A stretch of DNA of 64,000 nt. Origin: Chitinophagaceae bacterium. Lineage in GTDB: Bacteria > Bacteroidota > Bacteroidia > Chitinophagales > Chitinophagaceae. The stretch lies in contig JADJTY010000003.1 in the NCBI GenBank assembly GCA_016710935.1, positions 1 to 64,000 on the forward strand, given 5' to 3'. Position 1 is the first letter of the stretch. Each line of letters starts with the position of its first letter. The position numbers and the translations under genes are program-made. The notes beneath the pieces are model-generated. The model saw only the letters and a list, made by a program, of their open reading frames with translations, had not been told where the DNA came from and made no database searches. Positions 1 through 9,394 of the stretch are shown piece by piece.

Positions 1-487
1 CTACCGGGAAATTAAAGGCAGATATTACCCCTACAATACCTAAGGGATGATACTGCTCATACATGCGGTGACCGGGCCTTTCGCTGTGCATGGTTAGTCC
101 GTGCAACTGGCGGCTGAGGCCCACTGCAAAATCGCAGATGTCGATCATTTCCTGTACTTCGCCCAGGCCTTCCTGTAAACTTTTGCCCATTTCATAACTC
201 ACCAGTTGGCCAAGGTCTTGTTTATATTTTCTGAGTTCTTCACCAACCTGGCGCACAATTTCGCCACGCCTGGGTGCAGGCCAGCTTCGCCATTCAGCAA
301 ATGCACTTTGTGCTTTTTTAATAACGGCTTCATAAGCTTTTAAATCGGCACCGGTTACGGAACCAATTAATTTCCCATCAACAGGGGAGAAGGAATGCAG
401 TTTTTCTCCATTACTCTTTATCCAGTTTAAACCGGTAGAAACGCCGTTATTACTGGACTGTATCTTTAATGCTTTTAAAAATTTCAT
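1..487 (-). CDS. Aldehyde dehydrogenase, ALDH7 (antiquitin)-like, N-terminal part
   Basis: An uninterrupted minus-strand frame starts at the ATG complementary to 485-487 and runs off the left edge, giving 162 visible residues. It carries the N-terminal half of the NAD-binding region of aldehyde dehydrogenases, ending in the family motif SAFNFPV. The early part (SSNNGVSTGLNW, then FSPVDGKLIGSV) is the pattern of the ALDH7/AMADH group, which oxidises aminoadipate semialdehyde or related aldehydes with NAD+. The catalytic Cys and Glu lie outside the window, so activity cannot be checked. It is probably cytoplasmic. It lies downstream of panB on the same strand, separated by a hairpin. The aldehyde dehydrogenase superfamily is secure; the ALDH7 assignment is from recognition of the N-terminus only. 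Confidence 0.85.
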   Translation of the reverse strand, partial: MKFLKALKIQSSNNGVSTGLNWIKSNGEKLHSFSPVDGKLIGSVTGADLKAYEAVIKKAQSAFAEWRSWPAPRRGEIVRQVGEELRKYKQDLGQLVSYEMGKSLQEGLGEVQEMIDICDFAVGLSRQLHGLTMHSERPGHRMYEQYHPLGIVGVISAFNFPV

Positions 488-551
488 ATAGCAGATTTTG
501 AAAGAAGTGTTTGATTGAAGTATGCAAGTTACGAAGAAGACCTCACCCAAA

Positions 552-571
552 CCCTCTCCAAAAGGAGAGGG
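552..571 (-). terminator. Hairpin between panB and the ALDH gene
   Basis: A perfect 8-bp stem (CCCTCTCC / GGAGAGGG) with a 4-base loop lies 60 bases past the panB stop codon. The T-run after it on the minus strand is short (TTT), so it may be a weak terminator or a member of the dispersed pyrimidine/purine hairpin repeats found elsewhere in the window. Confidence 0.45.
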
Positions 572-630
572 CTTTAGACCTCATAAGTGCTCTGAAATTT
601 AATACACGCTGAGACTCAGCAATAAAATAA

Positions 631-1446
631 TTAATACTGCTCATTTTCATTGGGGAAATCGCTGCTTTTTACATCGCTGATGTATTGCTTTACAGCACCA
701 TCGATCTGCTCGTATAAATTCAGGTATTTTCTTAAGAACCTGGGTTTGAATTCAACATTGATGCCCAGCATATCATGCATAACCAGCACCTGGCCATCGC
801 AGGAGCCACCTGCTCCAATGCCAATGGTTGGTATGTGCAGGCTTTCACTCACTTCTTTTGCCAGCGCTGCCGGAATTTTTTCCAGCACAATGGCAAAAGC
901 GCCCGCTTCCTGTAACAACAAGGCATCTTTTTTTAGTTTGGCTGCTTCGTCAATTTCTTTAGCTCTTACGGTGTAGGTACCAAATTTATAAATGCTCTGT
1001 GGCGTTAAACCCAAATGCCCCATTACGGGTATTCCGGCACTTACAATTTTTTTAACCGAATCAAGGGCTTCTTCGCCGCCTTCCAGTTTTACCGAATGGC
1101 CGCCCGTTTCTTTCATTATTTTAATGGCAGATGCCAGCGCTATTTCTGAATTGGATTGGTAATAACCAAAAGGCATATCTACCACTACCAGGCATCGGTT
1201 TACACCACGTACCACGCTTTGGGCATGGTAGATCATCTGGTCTAATGTAATAGGCAGCGTGGTTTCATGGCCGGCCATTACATTACTGGCGCTGTCGCCA
1301 ACAAGGATGATATCAATACCTGCCGCATCAAATATTTTTGCAAAGGAAAAGTCGTAGGCGGTTATCATGGAGATCTTTTCTCCTGCGCTTTTCATCACTT
1401 GCAACGTATGCGTGGTTACTTTTTTAATTTCTTTTTGTACCGACAT
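631..1446 (-). CDS. panB: 3-methyl-2-oxobutanoate hydroxymethyltransferase
   Basis: PanB transfers a hydroxymethyl group from 5,10-methylene-THF to 2-oxoisovalerate to give ketopantoate, the first committed step of pantothenate/CoA synthesis, in the cytoplasm. The 271-residue product is the normal length. Family signatures are in order: MITAYDFSFAKIFDAAG (27-43), the metal/substrate site VGDSASNVMAGH (49-60), VDMPFG (89-94), GHLGLTPQ (143-150), the likely catalytic Glu189 in VLEKIP, and GIGAG (209-213). The start gives a normal PanB N-terminus. panC lies 6 kb away on the same strand, but they are not one operon; panD and panE are not in the window. Confidence 0.97.
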   Translation of the reverse strand: MSVQKEIKKVTTHTLQVMKSAGEKISMITAYDFSFAKIFDAAGIDIILVGDSASNVMAGHETTLPITLDQMIYHAQSVVRGVNRCLVVVDMPFGYYQSNSEIALASAIKIMKETGGHSVKLEGGEEALDSVKKIVSAGIPVMGHLGLTPQSIYKFGTYTVRAKEIDEAAKLKKDALLLQEAGAFAIVLEKIPAALAKEVSESLHIPTIGIGAGGSCDGQVLVMHDMLGINVEFKPRFLRKYLNLYEQIDGAVKQYISDVKSSDFPNENEQY

Positions 1447-1674
1447 GGTTATTTGTTTTAATTATCTGGGATGCTGGTGGAGTTGGCTCTGCATTAGAAT
1501 AAAACAAATCCGGGGAGCAATTGATATGTAAATGTAGAAAGAAAATGAATTGGAAATGATTTTTAAGTTTTTGTATTGTGGGAGGTATACCCGCCACCAG
1601 GAAACTGCTTAACAAAAAATAAAAAAAATCACGGAATGATTTCGTTCTGCTTTACCGGTAACACCCGGGAAATC

Positions 1675-2652
1675 CTACCTGAAAACGAATCGCAAAACCG
1701 GCACAGCTTCATGATCATCTTTTTTTACAAACAAGATCATTTCTTTAATATTGGAGTACACCTTATTTCTTTTGCGGTCGTAATGCCAGTCCTGCAACAA
1801 TTGTACCGCTGTAAAGCTTTTCATGTCAATCGGTTTAGCCGATACTACATATGAAATAACGGATCCTACCGAATCATAAACAGGAATAAGTACCGGTTCA
1901 TTAATGGCTAATGAGATATCCGATTCTTCAGGCTTTAATTTCCGGTTATCTTTAATTGCAAATACATCCAGTTCATTATTTAATACATGTGGCCAAAGGG
2001 TTTCAACTACATTCTGACCGTACAGTTCTTTAAGCTGATCTGTTTTTTGTGTCTTTATAACACTGATCATTTTTTTTGTTTGCGTTAAAAATATGAGCTT
2101 GCTTTTGTTGCGGGGCTTACTGTTGTACGTATAATTAAAGCAGCTTGTAAAATAAAAGCGTTCACCAATATACCTGCCTGAAGGCATCATGTATACGGGT
2201 AAGGTAGGCGTAATGAAAGGGATATAGCTTTTTAATTTTCCTTTTTCAATGTATAATATCTGTGTTACTTCGGTACCCTTAAAATTGGAGCTGTCTTTTT
2301 CAGGAACGTCACGCTTGAGAAAATACTGTGTGCCGGTAGAATCCATTAAAATATCTATGCGATCTCCGTAAAAAGCCTGGTCTATCGAATCCAGCGGGCT
2401 GTATGTTATTGTAGCTGTTTCAGCTGTTCTGCTCTCAACCGGTTTGGATGCTTTGATCTCATTATTGATGATACGTTTTAACAGCAGGTTATTTAAATCT
2501 ATGCTGGTAAAGTTTATGGTATCGCTGCCATAAGCTGCCCATTCAATGCCGGGCTTATTTACAAATTTATCAAAAGGGGTTGGCTGGGGTTTATATTGAG
2601 CAAACGAAATCTGGGTGGCTAAAACTAATATCAGGGTGAGTTCTTTTGTCAT
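1675..2652 (-). CDS. Secreted protein, weakly GldN/PorN-like
   Basis: A 325-residue product with an N-terminal signal peptide (about residues 1-18, ending SFAQ), so exported. The C-terminus contains a pattern (LLQDWHYDRKRNKVYSNIKE, then hydrophobic and basic residues) reminiscent of gliding-motility/type IX secretion protein GldN (PorN), as does the N-terminal part describing 'KRIINNEIKA'. I could not identify diagnostic residues and the neighbouring gldK/L/M genes are absent, so the GldN link is tentative. It is a single gene between panB and ppx on the same strand. Length is close to GldN (about 300 residues). Alternative: an unrelated lineage-specific secreted protein. Confidence 0.6.
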   Translation of the reverse strand: MTKELTLILVLATQISFAQYKPQPTPFDKFVNKPGIEWAAYGSDTINFTSIDLNNLLLKRIINNEIKASKPVESRTAETATITYSPLDSIDQAFYGDRIDILMDSTGTQYFLKRDVPEKDSSNFKGTEVTQILYIEKGKLKSYIPFITPTLPVYMMPSGRYIGERFYFTSCFNYTYNSKPRNKSKLIFLTQTKKMISVIKTQKTDQLKELYGQNVVETLWPHVLNNELDVFAIKDNRKLKPEESDISLAINEPVLIPVYDSVGSVISYVVSAKPIDMKSFTAVQLLQDWHYDRKRNKVYSNIKEMILFVKKDDHEAVPVLRFVFR

Positions 2653-2756
2653 GCAGGTGTAACGATGAGAAGCTGAAGTTATTGGAAAAAAATGTTAAAG
2701 AAAGCTCAATAAAATTAATGAAGGGGGCGTTTAAAAAATACAGCGTTAAGTTTACC

Positions 2757-2808
2757 GTACTTCGACTTCGCTCAGTGCAAGCTGCCCATCCTTCGGCTCC
2801 GCTCAGGA
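2757..2808. repeat. Dispersed repeat, two REP-like half units
   Basis: Two related GC-richer units (ACTTCGACTTCGCTCAGT, then CCTTCGGCTCCGCTCAGG) lie immediately after the ppx stop codon. They resemble the TTCGACAAGCTCAG unit found at 45551-45580, 59165-59195 and 59510-59539. The peptide encoded in one antisense frame (SGAEGWAACTERSRS) is the familiar translation of such Bacteroidota intergenic repeats. Confidence 0.6.
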
Positions 2809-3688
2809 TTATTTCAACTCCTCCCACATATGCTGCACCAATCCATCTACCAAACCAATTTTGGGTACATACATTTCAGTGGCGCCGGCCCAGCGCATGG
2901 CATTGGTATAGATTTGTAAGGCGGGTACAATTACATCGGCACGGTCGGTTCTTAAGCTATACAGCCTGATCCTGTCTTCCAGCGTTACACTGCCTAATTC
3001 CCTGAGGTAGTCTTTAAGCAGATCAAGTGTCAGCGGCTTACCATCCTTGCGTTTGCTCATGCTGAAGATCTTATTGATGTTTCCACCACTGCCAATGGCT
3101 ACCACTTCTTTTTGTCCTTTGGTAACGGTCTTAATAACTTCTTTTCATCAGTTCCCAGGTTTTTTCATTTACCTGGTTTTGTAATAAACGTATGGTGCCA
3201 ATATTAAAGGATTCTTTAAAAGTGAGTACGCCATTGCTGAAGAAAGAAAGTTCGGTACTGCCACCACCTACATCAATGTACATGTAGCTGTGATCTTTGT
3301 CTAATGTTTCGGCAATATGGTTTTCAAAAACAAGTCCGGCTTCCATATCGCCGCTGATTACTTCAATGGTAATATCCGTTTCCAGTTTTACTTTGCGTAT
3401 AATGTCTTCGCTGTTTTTTGCATCCCGCATGGCGCTGGTGGCGCAGGCTTTAACATGCCTAACATCGTAAGCATTCATTAAATGCTTAAATGCCTTCATG
3501 GTTTGTATAAGCATGAAGGTTTTTTGTTTGGAGATAAAACCGTTCTCAAACACTTCAAAACCCAAACGCAACGGCACCCGTATTAAGTTAAGCTTATTAA
3601 AAACAGGTAAATTCTTATCGTCGGTAATAACATCTGTTATTAATAATCGGGCTGCATTACTTCCTATATCTATGGCTGCTAATTTCAA
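2809..3688 (-). CDS. ppx: Exopolyphosphatase / Ppx-GppA phosphatase, frameshifted
   Basis: Ppx/GppA phosphatases hydrolyse polyphosphate or pppGpp using an actin-like ATPase fold. The N-terminal phosphate-binding motif AIDIGSNAARLLI (residues 5-17) and the second motif DVGGGSTE (about 139-146) are present. The frame stops at 3131, but the continuing protein (VVAIGSGGNINKIFS to a stop at 2809) follows in another frame. Removing one A from the run complementary to 3142-3145 joins them as ELMKEVIKTVTKG, giving about 293 residues, normal for the short Bacteroidota form. It lies just upstream of ppk1 in position, on the same strand, so polyphosphate synthesis and breakdown are neighbours. The indel is probably a sequencing error; a real truncation would remove the C-terminal quarter. 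Confidence 0.88.
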
Positions 3689-3690
3689 AA

Positions 3691-3803
3691 TAGTTAATCC
3701 GTTAATTGGTTACTTGGTTAATCCGTAGGTTCGTTTGTTGCTTAGTTCATTAATTGTTACAAACGAAATTACGGATTAACGTTTAAACGGATTAATGGGT
3801 TAA
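3691..3803. repeat. Imperfect inverted repeat between ppx and ppk1
   Basis: Left units GTTAATCCGTTAATTGG and GGTTAATCCGTAGG are answered by ATTACGGATTAACG and ACGGATTAATGGGTTAACC; the AACGAAC/GTTCGTT core also pairs. The whole can fold into one long imperfect hairpin overlapping the ppk1 stop codon. It is a typical Bacteroidota intergenic inverted repeat and could terminate ppk1 transcription. Confidence 0.55.
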
Positions 3804-5858
3804 CCTTTCCGATACAGATAATTATACGTTTCCACCTGGCTGCGGATCTTTTTGGTGTTGCGGGGGTTTACATACTGGTTGCTGAGGTCGTTATCCAGTA
3901 TCCGGGCTTTAATATTGTCTTTCAGTTGTATTTGCATAATGTCTTTGATCTCCTGTTGAATATTTTTTTCAAAGATAGGGCAGGCAACTTCCACCCGGTG
4001 GTCGATATTGCGTACCATCCAGTCGGCAGATGAAATAAAAGTTCTTTCTTTTCCGCCATTGTGAAAGATCATGATACGTGAATGCTCCAGATACTCATCT
4101 ACAATACTGATGGCCTGCACGGGTATCCTGAATTTTTTATTTTCAGTAAGCATACAAAATATACCCCTGATCACCATTTTAACCTCAACACCCGCTTTGG
4201 CTGCTTCGTATAATTTATCAATGAGCATTTCATCGCTCAGCGAGTTTAATTTTAGAATAATGGACGCCGGCTTTTTTAAACGTGCCATTTTTATTTCCTT
4301 AGTTACCAGTTGCAATAAATGCCTTCTCATACTTACGGGACTTACCAACAAAGTTTTGCAGCTTTTCAATAATATTTCCCTGGTTTTTGGCTGCTCCAGG
4401 TAATTAAAAATGCGGTTTACATCGGCCATAATATTGCGGTCGGCCGTAAGCAGGCAGGCATCACTGTAAACCTTTGCCGTTTTTTCATTGAGGTTACCGG
4501 TACTTACAAAACCATAATGAATGGTACGGTTGCTGACCCGCTTTTTATTAAACATACCTTGGCATGTACTTTTACATTGGGTACACCCAGCAATACTTTC
4601 ACACCATTTTCTTCCAGCTCGGTTTTCCATTCCAGGTTGGCCTCTTCATCAAACCTTGCACGCAACTCCAGTACCGCTGTTACCTGTTTGCCATTGCGAA
4701 CAGCATTGGTAAGTGCATTGATAACCTTTGACCGGTCGGCCAGGCGGTAACAGGTAATTTTAATGCTTACCACTTCGGGATCAATAGCAGCTTCACGCAA
4801 CAGGTCTATGATACTGTCGAAGGAATGATAGGGAAAATTAAGGAGCACATCTTTTTGTAAAACAATATTGGTAACGCTGGTTACATTTTTTAATACAGGA
4901 TGTAAGAAGGGTTTTTTTCGCTGACTTTTTTAGTAAAAACCGATTCCGGAAAATTCATGAAGTCAACAAAATTATGAATGCGCCCACCGGGAATCAGATT
5001 ATCTTTTTGTAATAAACCCAGGCGGCGTACCAGGTAGGTTAGCAGCGATGGGTCGATGGCCTTATCAAAAACAAAACGAACCGGTTTACCTTTTTTTCGG
5101 TTCTTTAAACCCTTTTCAATTTTTTGGATTAGGGAGGTAGAAATATCATTGTCAAAATCTATTTCCGCATCCCGGGTTACTTTAATGATGTGCGCCGAGA
5201 AAGTGTCGTATCCAAAAAATGAAAAAATATTGGGTAAACAAAAGCGGATGATATCTTCCAGCAAAATGATCTGTTTATCGGCATTTTTTGATGGTAGTAT
5301 GATGAACCGGGGCAGCCTGCGGGTAGGTACCGACAGCAATGCATATTTTTGGGGGATAGATCTGTCTTTTTTTGAAAGTTTACAGGCCAGGTAAATAGAC
5401 CGGTCGTTCAAAACCGGAAAATTCTGGATACTTTCAATCATCAGCGGTATCACATTGCTCCGTATCTCTTCATTAAAATAATCCAGGATAAAAGTCTGCT
5501 GTGTTTTATTTAACTGTGTATCATTTACCAGGTAAATTCTTTCTTTTTTAAGTTCCCTTAAAATTTCATTCCAGATGCGTTCAAACTCTTTTTGCTGTTC
5601 AATAACAATTTCCTGAATCTCTTCAATAATGGCATCGGGGGTAAGTTCGAGGTGCATCTTGGATTTTTTTCCAAACTCGATCATGCGCTTAAGTGCGGCC
5701 ACCCGTACCCGGAAAAATTCATCCAGGTTGTTTGAAAAAATACCGAGGAAACGGATGCGTTCCCGCAAAGGGACCGCTTCGTCTGCCGCTTCCTGTAAAA
5801 CACGGTTGTTGAAGGAAAGCCAGCTTATATCTCTGAATATGATCTTTCTTTTTTGCAA
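3800..5858 (-). CDS. ppk1: Polyphosphate kinase 1, two frameshifts
   Basis: PPK1 makes polyphosphate from ATP, via a phosphohistidine, at the membrane or in the cytosol. Three overlapping frames together encode a complete protein of about 686 residues, the usual length. The N-terminal domain begins FRDISWLSFNNRVLQEA and NNLDEFFRVRVA; the middle has LLNFPYHSFDS and the arginine/histidine catalytic core with KVHAKVCLI; the C-terminal part has GFVSTGNLNEKTAKVYSDA and MVIRGIFCML. Frame is lost at the A-run complementary to 4912-4918 (7 bases, 8 needed) and again at 4542-4546 (5 bases, 6 needed). With those bases restored the joins read SEKKPFLHPVL and CLIKKRVSNRTIHYG, exactly as in the family. 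Two independent homopolymer deletions in one conserved gene point to consensus error rather than decay. ppx is next on the same strand. Confidence 0.93.
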
Positions 5859-5953
5859 GCCAATTGAATTTTTGGGTATGAATGTGGCGAATTTAAGGGC
5901 TTGCGTTTAATTGTAGCTAAAAACAATATTAAGTTTTTGTAAAAAAGAAGATC

Positions 5954-6450
5954 TTAATGATGGGAGCTTTTCATTCTTTCAATAATGCCCGTGGTTGAAA
6001 AACCTTCCAGGATCGGAACAATTTTTACTTCACCGCCATTGGCCATCACTTCTTTGGCGCCAACGATCTGGTCAAGTGCATAATCCCCGCCTTTTACAAG
6101 TACATCTGGTAAAAGCGTTGTTATCAGGTTTAAGGGGTGTCTTCTTCAAACAAAATGACCGCATCTACCATCACCAGCGATGCCATCAGTAGTGTTCTGG
6201 ATCCTTCATTATTTACCGGGCGGCTTTCGCCTTTTAATCTTTTTACTGATGTATCTGCATTAATGCCAACAATTAAAATATGGCCATAAATGGCCGCTTC
6301 GCTTAAAGAGGCAATATGCCCTTCGTGCAGGATATCAAAAACACCGTTGGTGAAAACAATTTTTTTGTTGGTGAGGCGCCAGCGTTTTACCTGGTGTTTT
6401 AGTTCTGTAAGCGTAAAAATTTTATCCGGTATGGCTTGTACTGATTTCAT
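5954..6450 (-). CDS. rfaE2: D-glycero-beta-D-manno-heptose 1-phosphate adenylyltransferase, frameshifted
   Basis: The stand-alone RfaE domain II adenylylates heptose-1-phosphate for LPS core synthesis. The nucleotidyltransferase motif TNGVFDILHEGH is at residues 34-45. The frame ends at 6130 after FEEDTP, but restoring one base in the run at 6129-6133 continues it as LNLITTLLPDVLVKGGDY, DQIVGAKEV and GFSTTGIIERM to a stop at 5954-5956. The restored protein is 165 residues, normal for the family, and keeps the C-terminal STTG motif. The start overlaps the end of the upstream flippase-like gene by 29 bases, suggesting coupled translation and a shared envelope role. Confidence 0.9.
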
Positions 6451-7444
6451 TTTTTTGTTTGTTAATGTAAGGAAGAAGCAACAGGCAGATAAAGCCTACT
6501 ACTAAAATAATGGAAGTAGCTACTCCCCAGATGAGCCATCCAAATGCAGTACCATAGGCACTTTCAATACCATATAAGATCAATGTTTGCATTACAAAAA
6601 TGGGAAACAGACCAATGCCGTTTGGTGTAATGATCATGGCAAATGTTGCCAGTACCAATACGCTGCAGGCGGCTCTCATATCCAATTCTATCGTATGTTC
6701 CATTGCTTTAAACCCTACATAAATCTGTAAAAGATACATGGCCCATATAAATACCGTGTGTGCTATAAACTGGTTGCGTTTTTTTAAACTTCTTATCGCA
6801 ATAAACCCCTGTCCAATGCCTTTAAAAAAAATGTTTACTTTAAGAATGTTTTTATTTTCAGGATATTTTTTAACCAGCAGGTTTAAACCATAATAAATCA
6901 GCGTAATTATTGTTACAACAATTAAACCCTTTCCCCAAAGCGGCATACCGGCGTTGTCTGCAAATGATGCTATTTTTTCTTTTATAAAACCCCCGATCTT
7001 ATCTACCTGTATCAGCACTGTAATACCTATAAAGAGTACAAAACAGAAAAGGTCAAATGTGCGTTCAATTAAAATAGATCCCACCAGCTTTTCAACTTTA
7101 ATGTGTTCATACCTGGATAAAAAAGTGCATTTTAAAATTTCGCCCAAACGGGGTATAGCTGCATTGGCCAGGTAACCAACCATCGTTACGGCAAATACGT
7201 TTTTTATTTTCGGATAATAATCCAGCGGCTCTAAAAGCAATTTCCACCGGTATGCACGGCTTAAATGGCTGAGCAGGCTCATAAAAACAATTGGAATTAT
7301 TAACCAGTAATTGGCATTGCTTAATGCAGATGTAAACTGGGTTTTCTGCGCTGCAGTCATTCCTTTAAGCTGCCACCAAACCAAAAATATGCCGGCACCT
7401 AAAAAAAGGGTGTATTGTAATATGGAGATCAACCGTTTATTCAT
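6422..7444 (-). CDS. Flippase-like membrane protein (LPG synthase TM / UPF0104 family)
   Basis: A 340-residue integral membrane protein with about eight hydrophobic segments, the first at residues 8-24. It shows the pattern of the lysylphosphatidylglycerol-synthase transmembrane region (FMSLLSHLSRAYRWKLLLEP, AIPRLGEILKCTFLSRYE, KLVGSILIERTFDL). Family members are thought to flip lipids or glycolipids; some in Bacteroidota lie next to pantothenate genes, as here with panC upstream. The catalytic cytosolic domain of MprF is absent, so lysyl transfer is not expected. Overlap with rfaE2 suggests a link to envelope building. Substrate unknown. Confidence 0.85.
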   Translation of the reverse strand: MNKRLISILQYTLFLGAGIFLVWWQLKGMTAAQKTQFTSALSNANYWLIIPIVFMSLLSHLSRAYRWKLLLEPLDYYPKIKNVFAVTMVGYLANAAIPRLGEILKCTFLSRYEHIKVEKLVGSILIERTFDLFCFVLFIGITVLIQVDKIGGFIKEKIASFADNAGMPLWGKGLIVVTIITLIYYGLNLLVKKYPENKNILKVNIFFKGIGQGFIAIRSLKKRNQFIAHTVFIWAMYLLQIYVGFKAMEHTIELDMRAACSVLVLATFAMIITPNGIGLFPIFVMQTLILYGIESAYGTAFGWLIWGVATSIILVVGFICLLLLPYINKQKNEISTSHTG

Positions 7445-7487
7445 AATCGGTTACAAAATACGAAGGGAAAACAGGAATGTAAAAAAA

Positions 7488-7591
7488 AGATACCGGATAC
7501 TTGATACAGATACTGGATGAAGCCTGAAATTTTAAATTTTTTTTGTTAACTTAAGCCCTATCCGGAATCAAGTATCCAACATCCGGTATCT
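7488..7591. repeat. Imperfect inverted repeat between the flippase-like gene and panC
   Basis: The unit AGATACCGGATACTTGATAC (from 7488) reappears inverted as ATCAAGTATCC and ATCCGGTATCT ending at 7591, just past the panC stop. The spacing and imperfect internal duplication are those of dispersed intergenic elements of Bacteroidota. It may end panC transcription. Confidence 0.55.
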
Positions 7592-7600
7592 AATGTATTT

Positions 7601-8443
7601 CTACAAAAGCATATTGTCAATCAACCTTACATCACCCAAAAAGGCAGCAGCAACTGCCACCAGTTTTCTGTTACCATCCCAATGGTTAATAAGATCAAGA
7701 TTTCCGGCAGTTGCTATTTCAACATAATCAACGTTAAAACCGGCATTGGTTAATTTATCAATGGCCGTTTGTTTGAGAGCCGCTACATCACCTGGCTTAA
7801 TATTGTTTTTTACATAAGATAAGGTTTCAAATATTTTAACTGCCTGTTCCCGGGCTTCGGCTGTCAGCCTCATATTTCTGCTGCTCATGGCAAGTCCACT
7901 GGTTTCTCTCAGGGTGGGACAGATGTGGATAGTTGTATTAAGCTTCTCCAGTTCAACCAGCTTTTTAATAACCATGCATTGCTGGTAATCTTTCTGGCCA
8001 AGGTAAAGATCATCTGCAGGTATGATATTCAGTAACCGGTGCACCACCAGGCAAACCCCCTGAAAATGCCCCGGCCTGTATTTACCTACCAGTACGGTTT
8101 CCAAATACCCCAGGTTATAGGTTTTTTCATTTCCGTTTCCTGCAGGGTACATTTCTGAAACCGCCGGTAAAAACAATACATCGCAAACGGCTTTTTCAAG
8201 CGCATCAATATCTTTTTCAATGGTAGTGGGGTAGTTAACAAAATCTGTAGCATCGTTAAACTGGGCCGGGTTTACAAAAATGCTGCAAACCGAAATGGAA
8301 CCGGCCTGTTTTGAAGCCTCTATCAGCGAAGTATGCCCCGGGTGCAAGGCCCCCATAGTGGGGATGAATCGGATCTTTTGGCCGGAAACTTTGCTTTTCA
8401 ACAGCCAGTCGTTAATCTCTGCAGCTTTCTTAAATAGTATCAT
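7601..8443 (-). CDS. panC: Pantothenate synthetase (pantoate--beta-alanine ligase)
   Basis: PanC joins pantoate and beta-alanine with ATP to make pantothenate in the cytoplasm. The 280-residue length is normal. The HIGH-type nucleotide site PTMGALHPGH (28-37), the pantoate site FVNPAQFN (56-63), GQKDYQQ (149-155) and the KMSKS-type loop GLAMSSRN (183-190) are all present. The start follows from the conserved N-terminus leading into RFIPTMG. It is divergent from the GT5-like gene at 8550, with a shared 106-base promoter region. This panC / lone glycogen-synthase-domain / DUF4270 neighbourhood is common in Bacteroidota. Confidence 0.97.
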   Translation of the reverse strand: MILFKKAAEINDWLLKSKVSGQKIRFIPTMGALHPGHTSLIEASKQAGSISVCSIFVNPAQFNDATDFVNYPTTIEKDIDALEKAVCDVLFLPAVSEMYPAGNGNEKTYNLGYLETVLVGKYRPGHFQGVCLVVHRLLNIIPADDLYLGQKDYQQCMVIKKLVELEKLNTTIHICPTLRETSGLAMSSRNMRLTAEAREQAVKIFETLSYVKNNIKPGDVAALKQTAIDKLTNAGFNVDYVEIATAGNLDLINHWDGNRKLVAVAAAFLGDVRLIDNMLL

Positions 8444-8501
8444 ATTGGTATCAATTACACGTCAAGTGCCTGTTGAATCTGATTTTCCCGAAAAAATTTC
8501 G

Positions 8502-8509
8502 TACTTTTG
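8502..8509 (+). promoter_or_regulatory. -7 promoter element for the GT5-like gene
   Basis: TACTTTTG matches the Bacteroidota -7 consensus TAnnTTTG, 40 bases before the ATG at 8550. No well-spaced TTTG -33 element is visible (nearest TTG at 8473-8475 is 26 bases away). Confidence 0.5.
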
Positions 8510-8549
8510 CAGCCGTTTCTAAAATATTACAGCAACAAACCAACCGTAA

Positions 8550-9362
8550 ATGAGTACAAAGAAAAGAATTTTATTTATTGCAAATGAAATGTCACCTTAT
8601 TTGGAACTTACAGATTTTGCGGAAATTGTAAATAAGCTCGCCGTAAAGTCGAATGACACAGGGATGGAAGTGCGCTGCATTATGCCAAGGTTTGGTGTAA
8701 TAAACGAAAGGAGGCATCGTTTGCATGAAGTTGTTCGCTTATCTGGTATCAATGTAACGATCGACAATGATGATTATCCTTTAATTATTAAAGTAGCATC
8801 ACTTCCCAATGCAAGACTGCAGATCTATTTTTTAGATAACGATGATTATTTTAAAAGAAAATCAATTTTTACAGATGAAAAGGAGAATTGGTTTGATGAT
8901 AATGGCCTGAGAACAGTTTTATTCTGTAAAGGTGCATTGGAAACGGTAAAGAAATTTGGCTGGCCGCCCGACATCATTCATTGCAGCGGCTGGATGACAG
9001 GCTTAATTCCCATGTTCATCAGGAATGCTTATAAAAAAGAACCTGTTTTCAGTAACAGCAAGATCATTTATACCATTGGTCAAAATACATTTAAGGATAA
9101 GCTTGAAAAAGATTTTTTGAAAATGGCTACCATTAATGATTATGTTACCAAAAAAGAACTGGAGCCTTTTAAAGATTTGAATAACTCGGCTATGTTTGCC
9201 GGGGGTGCAACCTATGCCGATGCCATTACATTTGGTGCCGAAAAAGCAGATAAAAAACTTGTTGAACAGTTCTCAAAGGTTAAAGGAAAAAAAGTTTTGA
9301 AATTTAATGCAGAGAGTGATTTAACAGACTATTTGCAATTGTATTCCGAACTTGCAAAGTAG
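8550..9362 (+). CDS. Glycogen/starch synthase GT5 N-terminal domain protein
   Basis: The 270 residues match only the N-terminal half of GT5 glycogen synthases: KKRILFIANEMSPYLEL at the start, then LRTVLFCKGALETVKKFGWPPDIIHCSGWMTGLIP. In full GlgA (about 480 residues) this half holds the glucan acceptor side, while ADP-glucose binding needs the missing C-terminal Rossmann half. The usual KTGGL donor loop near the N-terminus is absent. It therefore is unlikely to be an active glucosyltransferase by itself; a binding or regulatory role is inferred. The gene is complete, with its own promoter and stop, and is followed 32 bases later by the DUF4270 gene. This short form next to panC is a recurring Bacteroidota arrangement. 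Confidence 0.88.
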   Translation: MSTKKRILFIANEMSPYLELTDFAEIVNKLAVKSNDTGMEVRCIMPRFGVINERRHRLHEVVRLSGINVTIDNDDYPLIIKVASLPNARLQIYFLDNDDYFKRKSIFTDEKENWFDDNGLRTVLFCKGALETVKKFGWPPDIIHCSGWMTGLIPMFIRNAYKKEPVFSNSKIIYTIGQNTFKDKLEKDFLKMATINDYVTKKELEPFKDLNNSAMFAGGATYADAITFGAEKADKKLVEQFSKVKGKKVLKFNAESDLTDYLQLYSELAK

Positions 9363-9394
9363 AAAATCTAACCGCATTTCAAAAAATTATTATT

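Noticed and set aside
2591..2827. Open frame of 78 residues on the minus strand over the ppx downstream region
   Set aside because: It translates the dispersed repeat (SGAEGWAACTERSRS) and overlaps the GldN-like gene; no family resemblance.
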